From an uncultured bacterium (GTDB taxonomy: Bacteria > Cyanobacteriota > Vampirovibrionia > Gastranaerophilales > Gastranaerophilaceae), in contig URHD01000086.1 in the NCBI GenBank assembly GCA_900547585.1, positions 1 through 7,470 of the forward strand: a stretch of 7,470 bases of DNA, written 5' to 3'. Shown piece by piece: positions 1 to 5,633 of this stretch. Made by a program: the position numbers and the translations under genes. Every line of letters starts with the position of its first letter. The first letter of the stretch is position 1. The notes under the pieces were generated by a model that ran no database searches, had not been told where the DNA came from, and saw only the letters and a program-made list of their open reading frames with translations.

Positions 1-585
1 CATATCACGTGTAATTTCATCCCTGTGTTGCGCAAGTACAAGGATATATTCTTCAAAAGAACCGTGTCTTTTGGCTTCTGCAAGCTCTTTTTCGTATGTT
101 TTTTCCGGAAAACTCAAATCAAGAAAATTGTTATTTTTTATAAATCCCTGAATTTCAAGCCTTGTGTCGTTGTAGTATTTGTATAAATCTTTATTTATGC
201 GCTCAATTTTGTTATACATTGCCTGCTCGGCATAAAGATAGGCAGTCTGGCGCCTGTCCATTTTTTCTACATGCTCAATATCTTTTTTGAACGAATTTTT
301 CAGGCTGAGCGGAATCTTTTCGCAAAGAACTTTGGCGTATTCTGCGGTTTTTTTTGTTTTCGGGTCTTCTTTGAAGATGTCGTGCATCATTTCGAGAACG
401 GATTTAAGCGGTTTTTCACGTTTTTCAAATCTGTCGAGCTTACTCTGAATATGAACGCTCAAAACCGGCAGCCCGAAGCCTTTCGCACCTTTGAAAGCAG
501 GATTTTGCGGCTTGCCTGTGTTTTGAGAAGCCGCTTTTGTCGAATACCGGCGGTTATGAGTGATGGAAATCGCTGTGATTCTCAT
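1..585 (-). CDS. Unrecognised F-K-G motif protein, N-terminal 195 residues (3' end outside window)
   Basis: The frame is open from an ATG at 585-583 to the left edge with no stop, so this is the N-terminal part of a longer gene. I do not recognise a family. The start reads MRITAISITHNRR, and NPAFKG lies at residues 28-33, the same N-terminal motif as in the two genes upstream in the operon. From about residue 45 the protein is rich in Lys and Glu and looks mostly helical, with no membrane segment and possible coiled-coil stretches (about 45-70 and 95-140). The start lies 2 bases after the TAA of the preceding gene, and only a weak CAGG precedes it, so translation is probably coupled by termination and reinitiation. 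The reading is supported by shared motif, codon use and tight spacing. A plus-strand ORF at 271-591 is its antisense shadow. Confidence 0.82.
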   Translation of the reverse strand, partial: MRITAISITHNRRYSTKAASQNTGKPQNPAFKGAKGFGLPVLSVHIQSKLDRFEKREKPLKSVLEMMHDIFKEDPKTKKTAEYAKVLCEKIPLSLKNSFKKDIEHVEKMDRRQTAYLYAEQAMYNKIERINKDLYKYYNDTRLEIQGFIKNNNFLDLSFPEKTYEKELAEAKRHGSFEEYILVLAQHRDEITRDM

Positions 586-587
586 AA

Positions 588-2237
588 TTAAGCCTGTTTT
601 GCACCTAAAAATGATGCAAAAGTCTTATTCTCCGGTACGATGTTTTGTATTTGCATTGGCTGTGGCGCGTTTTGGGCGTTCATTGCTTTTTTTGCTTCAC
701 GTTTCCGGTTTATATGCTTTGTGATTGCGATATTGAGCTTTGGAATGCCCACACCGAGCACAACGCCTGAATACAGGTAGCCGAGGAGCTGCGCTTTGTT
801 TTTGCATTTTATCTGTTTTAAAACTTCTGCGAGTTCTTCGGTATTTTGGGCTTTTTCTTTCAAGGCTTTCATAAGTTTTCCGTAAGAAAGCGCTTTTCCG
901 TCTTCACCAATTGTGCTTATTCCGAATTGTTTCAACTTCGGATAAAGAATTTCTTCATGTGATTTTTCAACAGCCTTGGTAATCCAGTTCCAGCCGCCTT
1001 TGCCCATGGATTTTTCGTCGTAGTTGATAAGCGATTTATCCATTTTGTTCAAAGCGAGTTTTGAAACAAAACCGCCCAGAATCAGCCAGTTTACAAAACC
1101 GAGTGAATCTTTAATTGTTGATTCTCTGAGTTCGTCTTTGTTTCTTGCTGCTAGCAACCTGCTGAAAATAGTGCAGGCGTAAATGAGCTTGAACTGAGGA
1201 ATCGTCGGAACGAGCCCTTTGTACTGGATTGCGGAGGGGATATCGCTGAATTTTTTTGCTACAGTGCTGAGCATTGCTGTTGCAATACCTGCACCAAGCG
1301 TTGTTTTCAGGGCTTTGAAACCGAAAGAATGGTCAGGCTCGCCGCCGCCCACAAAACCGCCGTTTCCGGTACGTTTTTTGGTCAAATAAGCGTTCAAAGG
1401 CTGCAAACTCATGCCGATTGCGACAGGAACCGCAAGACCGGCTGCTGCGGTGCGTATTTTTATGTTTTTCAGCGCTTTTATAAACTCTGCGTCGGTGAGT
1501 TTTGTTACACCGTCTTGTGCGTCATGTTTTGCTTTGTCGAGGTAGGCTTTTTTGATTGAAAAAGCGTCTTTAAGGAAGTTTTCAAGTCTTCCCTCCACGA
1601 CCTGTTCGCCGTTTGTGACTTTAATGGATTCTGCTGCGCCGATATCGCCGGTTATTAGGGCGTTTACCTTTGCATAAACATCTTTGGGCAGCCCGTATTT
1701 GTCGGTTTTTGCTTCAGAAAGCAATTTTGCTGCTTTTTCAACGGTTTCGGGCTGCAATTTTCTGAACGGCGCGTTCGCATCAACTGATGAATTCAAACCC
1801 TCCATGCTTTTCAAAAATTCCGTGTAATAGGCTTTTTTCGGGTCTTTTGCCGCTCTTGTTGCTGCTTCAAATTTTGAAAACAGGTCAATTGATTCGCCGT
1901 TTGTGAAAATCATGTGGGCTTTTACGCCGTTTGCCTTGTTAAATGCATTTGCAACCAGAGAACCCGCACCAATTCCGACGATACCCGCTGCTGCGTGATT
2001 CAAAGTAGAGCTGAATTCTCTTGTTGCTGTTTCGAGCCCTGCATCGGGGTTTCTTGTTGTATCAACGATGGTTCTGGGTGAATCCATAAAAGCTACGTCA
2101 ACAAAAACCGCACCCAGAGCAGGATTTGTGTTAAGAAGATTCAAACCCGTAGATAGGAGCTCGACGCCTCCTTTAAAATTTTGTTTATTTTGTGTTTTGT
2201 TATTAATGTGTAGTTTCGGTTGAATAGAGTTAATCAT
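588..2237 (-). CDS. Unrecognised F-K-G motif protein with hydrophobic segments, paralogue of the upstream gene
   Basis: This 549-residue protein matches no family I can name. QNFKGG is at residues 19-24, followed by a conserved block ending in PRTIVD at 54-59. Hydrophobic segments, which may be membrane or buried helices, lie at about 83-100, 264-286, 309-326, 379-397 and 484-506. There is no classical signal peptide: the first 20 residues are polar and rich in Asn, Gln and Lys. Segments aligning with the upstream protein are 21-59, about 264-291 (LNAYLTKKRTG), about 345-380 (SRLLAARNKDELRESTIKD) and about 484-514. The start ATG at 2237-2235 has AAGG eight bases ahead of it, and that AAGG overlaps the upstream stop codon (TAAGG), so the two are likely translated in sequence. 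A membrane or cell-envelope role is possible but is only inferred from hydrophobicity. Confidence 0.9.
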   Translation of the reverse strand: MINSIQPKLHINNKTQNKQNFKGGVELLSTGLNLLNTNPALGAVFVDVAFMDSPRTIVDTTRNPDAGLETATREFSSTLNHAAAGIVGIGAGSLVANAFNKANGVKAHMIFTNGESIDLFSKFEAATRAAKDPKKAYYTEFLKSMEGLNSSVDANAPFRKLQPETVEKAAKLLSEAKTDKYGLPKDVYAKVNALITGDIGAAESIKVTNGEQVVEGRLENFLKDAFSIKKAYLDKAKHDAQDGVTKLTDAEFIKALKNIKIRTAAAGLAVPVAIGMSLQPLNAYLTKKRTGNGGFVGGGEPDHSFGFKALKTTLGAGIATAMLSTVAKKFSDIPSAIQYKGLVPTIPQFKLIYACTIFSRLLAARNKDELRESTIKDSLGFVNWLILGGFVSKLALNKMDKSLINYDEKSMGKGGWNWITKAVEKSHEEILYPKLKQFGISTIGEDGKALSYGKLMKALKEKAQNTEELAEVLKQIKCKNKAQLLGYLYSGVVLGVGIPKLNIAITKHINRKREAKKAMNAQNAPQPMQIQNIVPENKTFASFLGAKQA

Positions 2238-2246
2238 TTTTTTGCC

Positions 2247-3833
2247 TTATTTGTTAGCTGTTTCCATCATGCCAAAAGCCTGAAATGCTCTTTTGGCGGT
2301 ATTTGTCGGGAATATAGTGGGATAGGTGTGGTATCTGTTGTAATTTGTTTCGAGTTCTTTTCTGTGTTTTATTTCTGTCTGTTTTCTAACATACCATGGA
2401 ACAAGAATTCCTAAAAGCAGCATGGAGAAGCCCAGTGAGCTTACTTCGCAAAGTGCACGGTATTTTTTGGCTGTTGGCGACATTTTTTCTGCTTCTGCAA
2501 AGGATTTTAGCCTTGTTTCTTTTACCCAGTAGTTGAATTTGTCTTTTAAACTGTCTGATTTCGGCTTGTCTGATGCGTAGTTCATGAGGTCAACTTTGCC
2601 TTTTGTTATTTTTTTGATTAATGAACCTACGCCTTTGTTTACGTAGTCGCCGAAGAAGTAAAGGCTACAGAATGTCGCTATATCACGGAAAGTTGCTTCA
2701 CGAAGTTCGTTTTTGTCTTCGGAGGCGAACATTCTGCTTGCAAATGTAGCTGTCGCAATCCATCTGCACTGATCCATTGAGGGGAATATGTTGTGGAATT
2801 GCAGCGATTTGAAGAACGGTGTTTCGCTGAGCTTTTCTTTTCCGCTAAAAATCGATTTAAGGTTCGGTCTTTCTTTCAACGAAAGAATTGCAACCCCTAC
2901 CATCAGCGCAGCACAGGCAAGTTTCTCTGTAAAGAAGCCTGCTTTTTGTTTGTCATGGGCTTTTTTCTTTTTGTCCTGCTGGATGAAATCTTTGTAAATC
3001 GGAGCGCCCTCCTGACCGGAGGTTTTTCGCGTAATCCATCTGTTTATTGACTGAACCGAAGCTGCCAGCGGAATAATCGTTGCAAGACCCGCAAGGCTCT
3101 TCGCATTCGTGAATTTAACAGCCTTTTTAAGGAAAGTATCAAACTGTTCTTTGTTTAGCTTTTTGAAAATCTTGCCTGTATCGACTGTATCTCTCAAGAA
3201 GAATGAAAGTGATGAGCCGAACTGCTTATCATTGAGTTTTATGTGTTCAGCGCCTTTTGCATCATCAAGAATAAGACCAATTGCCTTTTTAAGCTCTTTT
3301 TTATCTTTGGATTCATTGATAATGTCTTTGACGATATTTTTGGCGTCAACAATGTTTTTGCTGGAGGTGTCCAGCGGTTTCCAGTCCTTGCCCACGTTGA
3401 CTTTCAGGTCTTTGAAAATACCCTCGACGAAATTGTCAATATTTCCGGCTTTTTTGTAACGCTGATGGAGCTCCGTGAGGCTTTCTTCGTTAGCCCATGT
3501 GCCCAGAAGACCGGGAACTTTAAAATCTTTGTAGAGCATTTGTGCGATTTTGCCAGTTCCGAGCACGAACAAGCCCGGAATCATGCAGTTTACAATCAGA
3601 CCCGAGGATTCTCTTCTAAATGTTTCAGCTGCTGCAAATCCGTTAGTTTTAGCGTCAACAATGGTTCTGGGGGCGATTGCTGTGACACCGTCGATTAAAG
3701 CAACGCCGTACATGGGTTCCGTGCTTACCCATTGCAGCGCATTTACGCCCATATCGACGATTCCGCCTTTAAATGCAGGCGAATTTTGCTTGTTTATATT
3801 TTGATTTGTATTAATGTTTACTTTACTAATCAT
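2247..3833 (-). CDS. Unrecognised F-K-G motif protein, first long gene of a paralogous operon
   Basis: A 528-residue protein of unknown function. SPAFKGG is at residues 18-24 after a polar Asn/Gln/Lys-rich start, and PRTIVD at 55-60. Hydrophobic segments lie at about 80-98, 246-262, 303-319, 383-396 and 463-483. The region 281-299 is strongly basic. It is a clear but distant paralogue of the next gene: F-K-G-G falls at the same residue numbers (21-24), PRTIVD is nearly aligned, and SINRWITRKTSG (262-273), SRMFASEDKNELREATFRD (366-384) and a C-terminal hydrophobic-then-basic segment match counterparts there. The ATG at 3833-3831 overlaps the TGA of a 15-codon leader ORF. Its own AAAGG is 12 bases away, too far to be good, so initiation probably depends on that leader. 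The pair looks like a tandem duplication followed by divergence. Confidence 0.9.
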   Translation of the reverse strand: MISKVNINTNQNINKQNSPAFKGGIVDMGVNALQWVSTEPMYGVALIDGVTAIAPRTIVDAKTNGFAAAETFRRESSGLIVNCMIPGLFVLGTGKIAQMLYKDFKVPGLLGTWANEESLTELHQRYKKAGNIDNFVEGIFKDLKVNVGKDWKPLDTSSKNIVDAKNIVKDIINESKDKKELKKAIGLILDDAKGAEHIKLNDKQFGSSLSFFLRDTVDTGKIFKKLNKEQFDTFLKKAVKFTNAKSLAGLATIIPLAASVQSINRWITRKTSGQEGAPIYKDFIQQDKKKKAHDKQKAGFFTEKLACAALMVGVAILSLKERPNLKSIFSGKEKLSETPFFKSLQFHNIFPSMDQCRWIATATFASRMFASEDKNELREATFRDIATFCSLYFFGDYVNKGVGSLIKKITKGKVDLMNYASDKPKSDSLKDKFNYWVKETRLKSFAEAEKMSPTAKKYRALCEVSSLGFSMLLLGILVPWYVRKQTEIKHRKELETNYNRYHTYPTIFPTNTAKRAFQAFGMMETANK

Positions 3834-3877
3834 ACAACTTCGGAACCTTTAACGTGACGGCTTTCTGTCACAATCAT
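3830..3877 (-). CDS. Possible 15-residue leader peptide ahead of the F-K-G operon
   Basis: The ORF reads MIVTESRHVKGSEVV and ends in TGA. Its stop overlaps the next gene's start as ATGA. AAGGA at 3888-3884 stands six bases before its ATG, a much better site than the one for the long gene it overlaps. The coding region contains an inverted repeat (GTGAC, 8-base loop, GTCAC). These points suggest a translated leader that couples to, or gates, the long gene. The peptide is short and has no run of a single amino acid as in amino-acid attenuators, so its sequence gives no clue to a ligand. It could be a chance ORF. Confidence 0.5.
   Translation of the reverse strand: MIVTESRHVKGSEVV
3854..3871 (-). 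repeat. Inverted repeat inside the leader ORF
   Basis: On the minus strand GTGAC and GTCAC form a perfect 5-base inverted repeat around an 8-base centre (AGAAAGCC). In the transcript it would be a short hairpin inside the leader ORF, 37 to 20 bases before the long gene's start. As DNA it could be a protein-binding site. It is short enough to be chance. Confidence 0.35.
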
Positions 3878-3926
3878 AACAAGTCCTTATATAATTACAA
3901 ATCAGCTCAAAAAAAAAATTGCTATT

Positions 3927-3944
3927 AAAAATTGTTAAATTTTT
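3927..3944. repeat. AT-only palindrome
   Basis: AAAAATT and AATTTTT flank GTTA, giving a perfect 7-base inverted repeat. It contains no G or C in the arms, so an RNA hairpin would be weak. In such an AT-rich region it may be chance, or part of a bent or easily melted promoter region. Confidence 0.25.
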
Positions 3945-4175
3945 GGGATTGCGGGCATGATGAATGATTTTTTTTTAAATAATATGTTTATTTTCTTTTA
4001 TTAACGGTATTAATTGTGTTTTTCACATCCAAAATCCTGAAAAGCTTCTTTAAAATTCATTTTTACAAAACTTAATAAACATTTCGCTTTACAATCATTT
4101 ACAAACAACACAAAATCATTAAAGTTTTCGAAAGAAGTGCCGATAAAAATAATATAAGACAAAATCGGAGCAGAC

Positions 4176-4439
4176 ATGGCAGACGGAAACAACATTTTAA
4201 ATCAACCTTTCGGTTTAAACATAAAAATCCCGACCCGCACGGTTCAGCAGGGGCATGATACGATAAATCATGCGATTGGCGGTGTTTTTGAGCCTTTGTT
4301 TAATTTTATCTCCGAAAATCAGAATGTTTTCACTGGTGAGATTTCCGAGCAGATTGAAAAATACAATCTTATGTCCTACAACACCGGCGCAATCCTCAGA
4401 AAATCAGAGCCGCAGCGAAAATTTGATATAAAGGGTTAA
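4176..4439 (+). CDS. Small unrecognised soluble protein, 87 residues
   Basis: I do not recognise a family. The protein starts MADGNNILNQPFG, has no signal peptide or membrane segment, and contains a mixed hydrophobic region, IGGVFEPLFNFI, at about residues 34-45. The C-terminus is basic and polar and ends in DIKG. The start is well supported: GGAG at 4166-4169 lies just ahead of the ATG at normal spacing. TATAAG at 4153-4158 may be the -10 box, which would make the 5' leader very short. It is divergent from the F-K-G operon and followed at once by the antisense RNA promoter of the small toxin-like locus. It lacks the F-K-G motif. It is more likely real than not because of the ribosome site and codon pattern. 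Confidence 0.72.
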   Translation: MADGNNILNQPFGLNIKIPTRTVQQGHDTINHAIGGVFEPLFNFISENQNVFTGEISEQIEKYNLMSYNTGAILRKSEPQRKFDIKG

Positions 4440-4447
4440 CCGGTTAA
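4436..4447. repeat. Perfect 12-base palindrome at the stop codon
   Basis: TTAACCGGTTAA is fully self-complementary and includes the TAA stop of the 87-residue gene. It lies 11 bases before the -35 box of the antisense RNA promoter. It has no T-tract and no loop, so it is not an intrinsic terminator. It could be an operator. Confidence 0.4.
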
Positions 4448-4450
4448 TTG

Positions 4451-4463
4451 TTGCATATTGCAA
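4451..4463. repeat. Inverted repeat overlapping the -35 box of the antisense RNA promoter
   Basis: TTGCA and TGCAA flank TAT, a perfect 5-3-5 inverted repeat. Its right half is contained in the proposed -35 box (TTGCAA at 4458-4463), so a protein bound here would block the promoter. It sits 3 bases after the 12-base palindrome. Confidence 0.4.
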
Positions 4464-4485
4464 ATAAGTAAAAATGAGTTATAAT
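4458..4485 (+). promoter_or_regulatory. Promoter of the antisense (antitoxin) RNA
   Basis: TTGCAA (4458-4463) and a consensus TATAAT (4480-4485) are separated by 16 bases. The start point seven bases downstream is A4492, exactly the first base of the long hairpin at 4492-4546. No coding gene follows on this strand for over 1 kb, so the promoter most likely serves a small RNA. Confidence 0.7.
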
Positions 4486-4491
4486 GTGGAT

Positions 4492-4546
4492 ATAGGGAAA
4501 AGACCCTAAGAGGCTGCTTCTCCTAAGGTCTTTCTTAACTCCCTAT
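4492..4546 (-). terminator. Long shared hairpin, probable terminator of the toxin mRNA
   Basis: Bases 4499-4512 pair with 4520-4533 over 14 positions (two need G-U pairs, depending on strand) around a 7-base loop. A further 7 base pairs join 4492-4498 with 4540-4546, leaving a 6-base bulge (4534-4539). On the minus strand the upper stem runs into UUUU then CCC, so it can end the toxin transcript. On the plus strand the full stem is followed by TTTT (4546-4549), so it may act weakly in both directions. It overlaps the toxin stop codon. Confidence 0.65.
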
Positions 4547-4617
4547 TTTGCAATGAAGAGCGCTATGATTATCAATAAGATAAGTAATAGCGCTTTTTCG
4601 CTTACGCTAAATTGCAT
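4543..4617 (-). CDS. 24-residue hydrophobic peptide, candidate type I toxin
   Basis: The peptide begins MQFSVSEKALL, continues with an unbroken hydrophobic stretch of Leu, Ile, Ala and Phe to residue 23, and ends in Lys24. The whole middle (about 9-23) could span or insert into a membrane, with Glu7-Lys8 before it and one Lys after it. The ribosome site is striking: AGGCGGTGAT (4630-4621) matches the ideal AGGAGGTGAT at nine of ten bases, with GGCGG seven bases from the ATG. The size, single membrane helix, terminal charge, structured leader, 3' hairpin and overlapping antisense RNA are those of type I toxins such as Fst, TxpA or AapA, but the sequence does not match any of those that I recall. 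It may depolarise or permeabilise the inner membrane. It lies 78 bases after a glycosyltransferase stop codon, with no terminator between, so read-through is possible. Confidence 0.72.
   Translation of the reverse strand: MQFSVSEKALLLILLIIIALFIAK
4556..4598 (+). terminator. Intrinsic terminator of the antisense RNA
   Basis: AGCGCTAT (4559-4566) and ATAGCGCT (4587-4594) form a perfect 8-base stem, extended outward by G-U and A-U pairs to 11. Inside, TTATC (4569-4573) pairs with GATAA (4579-4583). A run of five T follows at 4594-4598. It lies within the toxin coding sequence on the other strand. Confidence 0.78.
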
Positions 4618-4621
4618 TTCA

Positions 4622-4674
4622 TCACCGCCTTTCCGATAGAGTACGCTTAACTAGTCTGTGTCGGTTGGCGGCAA
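4622..4674 (-). promoter_or_regulatory. Shine-Dalgarno-sequestering stem in the toxin leader
   Basis: In the minus-strand RNA, UUGCCGCC (4674-4667) can pair with GGCGGUGA (4629-4622) over eight positions, including two G-U pairs, which covers nearly all of the Shine-Dalgarno sequence. After a small internal loop (AA against AAA), CCGA (4664-4661) pairs with UCGG (4636-4633). The remaining loop is 24 bases. In this form the peptide should not be translated. Hidden ribosome sites are known for several type I toxins; here the pairing is read by eye. Confidence 0.6.
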
Positions 4675-4687
4675 GCGGGAGCTTACC
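4670..4687 (-). promoter_or_regulatory. 5'-terminal hairpin of the toxin mRNA
   Basis: GGUAAGC (4687-4681) pairs with GCUUGCC (4676-4670) around UCCC, seven pairs with one G-U. With the start predicted at G4688 this hairpin sits at the very 5' end and would protect the mRNA. It uses bases 4670-4674, which are also needed for the Shine-Dalgarno-hiding stem, so the two folds exclude each other. Confidence 0.55.
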
Positions 4688-4694
4688 CAAAAAG

Positions 4695-4700
4695 ATTATA
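4695..4700 (-). promoter_or_regulatory. Possible -10 box of the toxin promoter
   Basis: A consensus TATAAT reads on the minus strand across the stop codon of the glycosyltransferase. A start seven bases downstream is G4688, the first base before the 5' hairpin. No convincing -35 box lies 16-18 bases upstream, so either the promoter is weak or it is chance in AT-rich sequence. Confidence 0.4.
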
Positions 4701-5586
4701 TATCAGAATCATTCAAAATAAATTTAATCAATTTAACGATACTTTCCTTGTGCGAGAGAATTTTGGGTAAAAATGTCAGAATCATGAGCGTTTTTATCCG
4801 GAACAGATTTTTTTTGTCCGCATAGCATAGCCTGAAAAATAAATACTGGCTTTTTTTATACTCATAGTACATTCTTTCGCGTTTTTTGGGGGATTTGTCG
4901 TGGAGGTGGATGATTTGTGCTTCGGGGTTGATATAGATTTCATAACCGGCTTTTCTTATCCTGAACTGGAGTTCGTTTTCTTCAAAATACATGAAAAACC
5001 GCTCATCGAAAATCCCGACTTCATCAAGAACCGATTTTCTAATCATGACATCGGCTCCTGTTATGTAATCAACGGGTTTTAGCAGGTTTTCGCTGTTCAA
5101 TCCCTTGTCTTTCATCTGTTTTAGCTCTTTCGGGAAAAACCATCTGAGCATAAAGGTCTTTAAAATTTGCCTTTTGACGGTCGGAAAAACTCCGTAAGAA
5201 TGTACATGTTCCATGTTTTCGTCATAAAGATTTGCACCGCAGGCACCGATTTTTTCATGATTTTCAAGAAAATCGAAGAGTATTTTTATCGCATTGTTTA
5301 CAAGAATCGTGTCTGTGTTCAAAAGAAAAACGTATTTTGAGTCAGATTGGCGGATTGCGAGGTTATTTGCGGAACCGAAGCCGCTGTTTTGCGGATTTTC
5401 AATGAGTTTTACCCACGGAAATTCGTTTTTGAGCATTTCGGGCGTTCCGTCCTGCGAATCATTATCCACAACGAAAATTTCATAAGAAAGATTTTTTGTT
5501 TTTTCAACAATAGAATTTATGCAATTTCTTGTCAAATCTTTTGTTTTGTAATTTACAAGGATAATCGAAACGTCTTTTTTTTCCAT
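4696..5586 (-). CDS. GT2 family glycosyltransferase, rhamnosyltransferase-like
   Basis: A 296-residue GT-A fold enzyme expected to move a sugar from a nucleotide-sugar donor onto a growing surface glycan at the cytoplasmic face of the membrane. Visible motifs in order: SIILVNY (7-13), VVDNDSQDGT (39-48), the nucleotide-binding GFGSANN (69-75), LLNTDT (88-93, the DXD-equivalent metal site), GADVMIRKSVLDEVGIFDERFF (177-198), YFEENELQFRIRKAGY (200-215) and IIHLHDKS (225-232). This order and length fit the WbbL/RfbF-like rhamnosyltransferases. One oddity is that the usual E-D-x-D of the catalytic region reads E-E-N-E (202-205). The C-terminus (about 260-290) is hydrophobic and basic and probably touches the membrane. 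GGAG at 5595-5592 stands five bases before the ATG. The sugar and acceptor cannot be told from sequence alone. Confidence 0.92.
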   Translation of the reverse strand: MEKKDVSIILVNYKTKDLTRNCINSIVEKTKNLSYEIFVVDNDSQDGTPEMLKNEFPWVKLIENPQNSGFGSANNLAIRQSDSKYVFLLNTDTILVNNAIKILFDFLENHEKIGACGANLYDENMEHVHSYGVFPTVKRQILKTFMLRWFFPKELKQMKDKGLNSENLLKPVDYITGADVMIRKSVLDEVGIFDERFFMYFEENELQFRIRKAGYEIYINPEAQIIHLHDKSPKKRERMYYEYKKSQYLFFRLCYADKKNLFRIKTLMILTFLPKILSHKESIVKLIKFILNDSDI

Positions 5587-5633
5587 AAACTCTCCGCATA
5601 AAACATATTTTTGTTAAGTTTAGCATAAAATTT

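Larger units (their letters stand above)
3834..4175. other. AT-rich divergent intergenic region of 342 bases
   Basis: The region separates the minus-strand operon from the plus-strand 87-residue gene. It holds the leader ORF (3877-3830), homopolymer runs of A near 3909-3918 and of T near 3968-3976, and an AT-only palindrome at 3927-3944. It should contain two divergent promoters. TATAAG at 4153-4158 could be a plus-strand -10 box, but no matching -35 is visible. On the minus strand TATAAG overlaps the leader's ribosome site and would give almost no leader, so the operon promoter is probably further upstream. I see no RNA gene and no convincing terminator. Confidence 0.6.
4492..4598 (+). ncRNA. 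Candidate antisense antitoxin RNA, about 107 nt
   Basis: A consensus -10 box ends at 4485 and an intrinsic terminator ends in a T-run at 4594-4598, bracketing an RNA of roughly 107 nt. It would fold into two hairpins: a long 5' stem-loop (4492-4546) and the terminator (4556-4597). It is fully antisense to the 3' hairpin and to codons 7 to stop of the hydrophobic peptide gene on the minus strand, but does not reach that gene's Shine-Dalgarno site. This is the layout of type I antitoxins that pair with the toxin mRNA and expose the duplex to RNase III. The architecture is visible in sequence; expression and pairing are inferred. Both RNAs carry the same long hairpin, so loop-loop contact (4513-4519) could start pairing. 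Confidence 0.68.

Noticed and set aside
271..591. A 106-codon plus-strand ORF at the left edge
   Set aside because: It is antisense to the partial F-K-G gene, which has operon spacing and the shared motif; the plus-strand reading is Phe-rich, as expected from complemented Lys/Glu codons.
3854..3871. CRP/FNR-like site (TGTGA and TCAC halves)
   Set aside because: The half-sites are ten bases apart where CRP needs six, and the right half does not continue to TCACA.
4010..4195. A 61-codon minus-strand ORF across the intergenic region and the start of the 87-residue gene
   Set aside because: No ribosome site before its ATG, overlaps a better-supported gene start, and its composition looks like translated AT-rich intergenic DNA.
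4553..4639. A 28-codon plus-strand ORF antisense to the hydrophobic peptide, starting MKSAMIINK
   Set aside because: No Shine-Dalgarno sequence before the ATG, and the intrinsic terminator at 4556-4598 would cut its transcript.
4670..4687. The hairpin after the glycosyltransferase stop as an intrinsic terminator
   Set aside because: On the minus strand the T-run precedes the hairpin instead of following it; the bases after it are GCCAACC.
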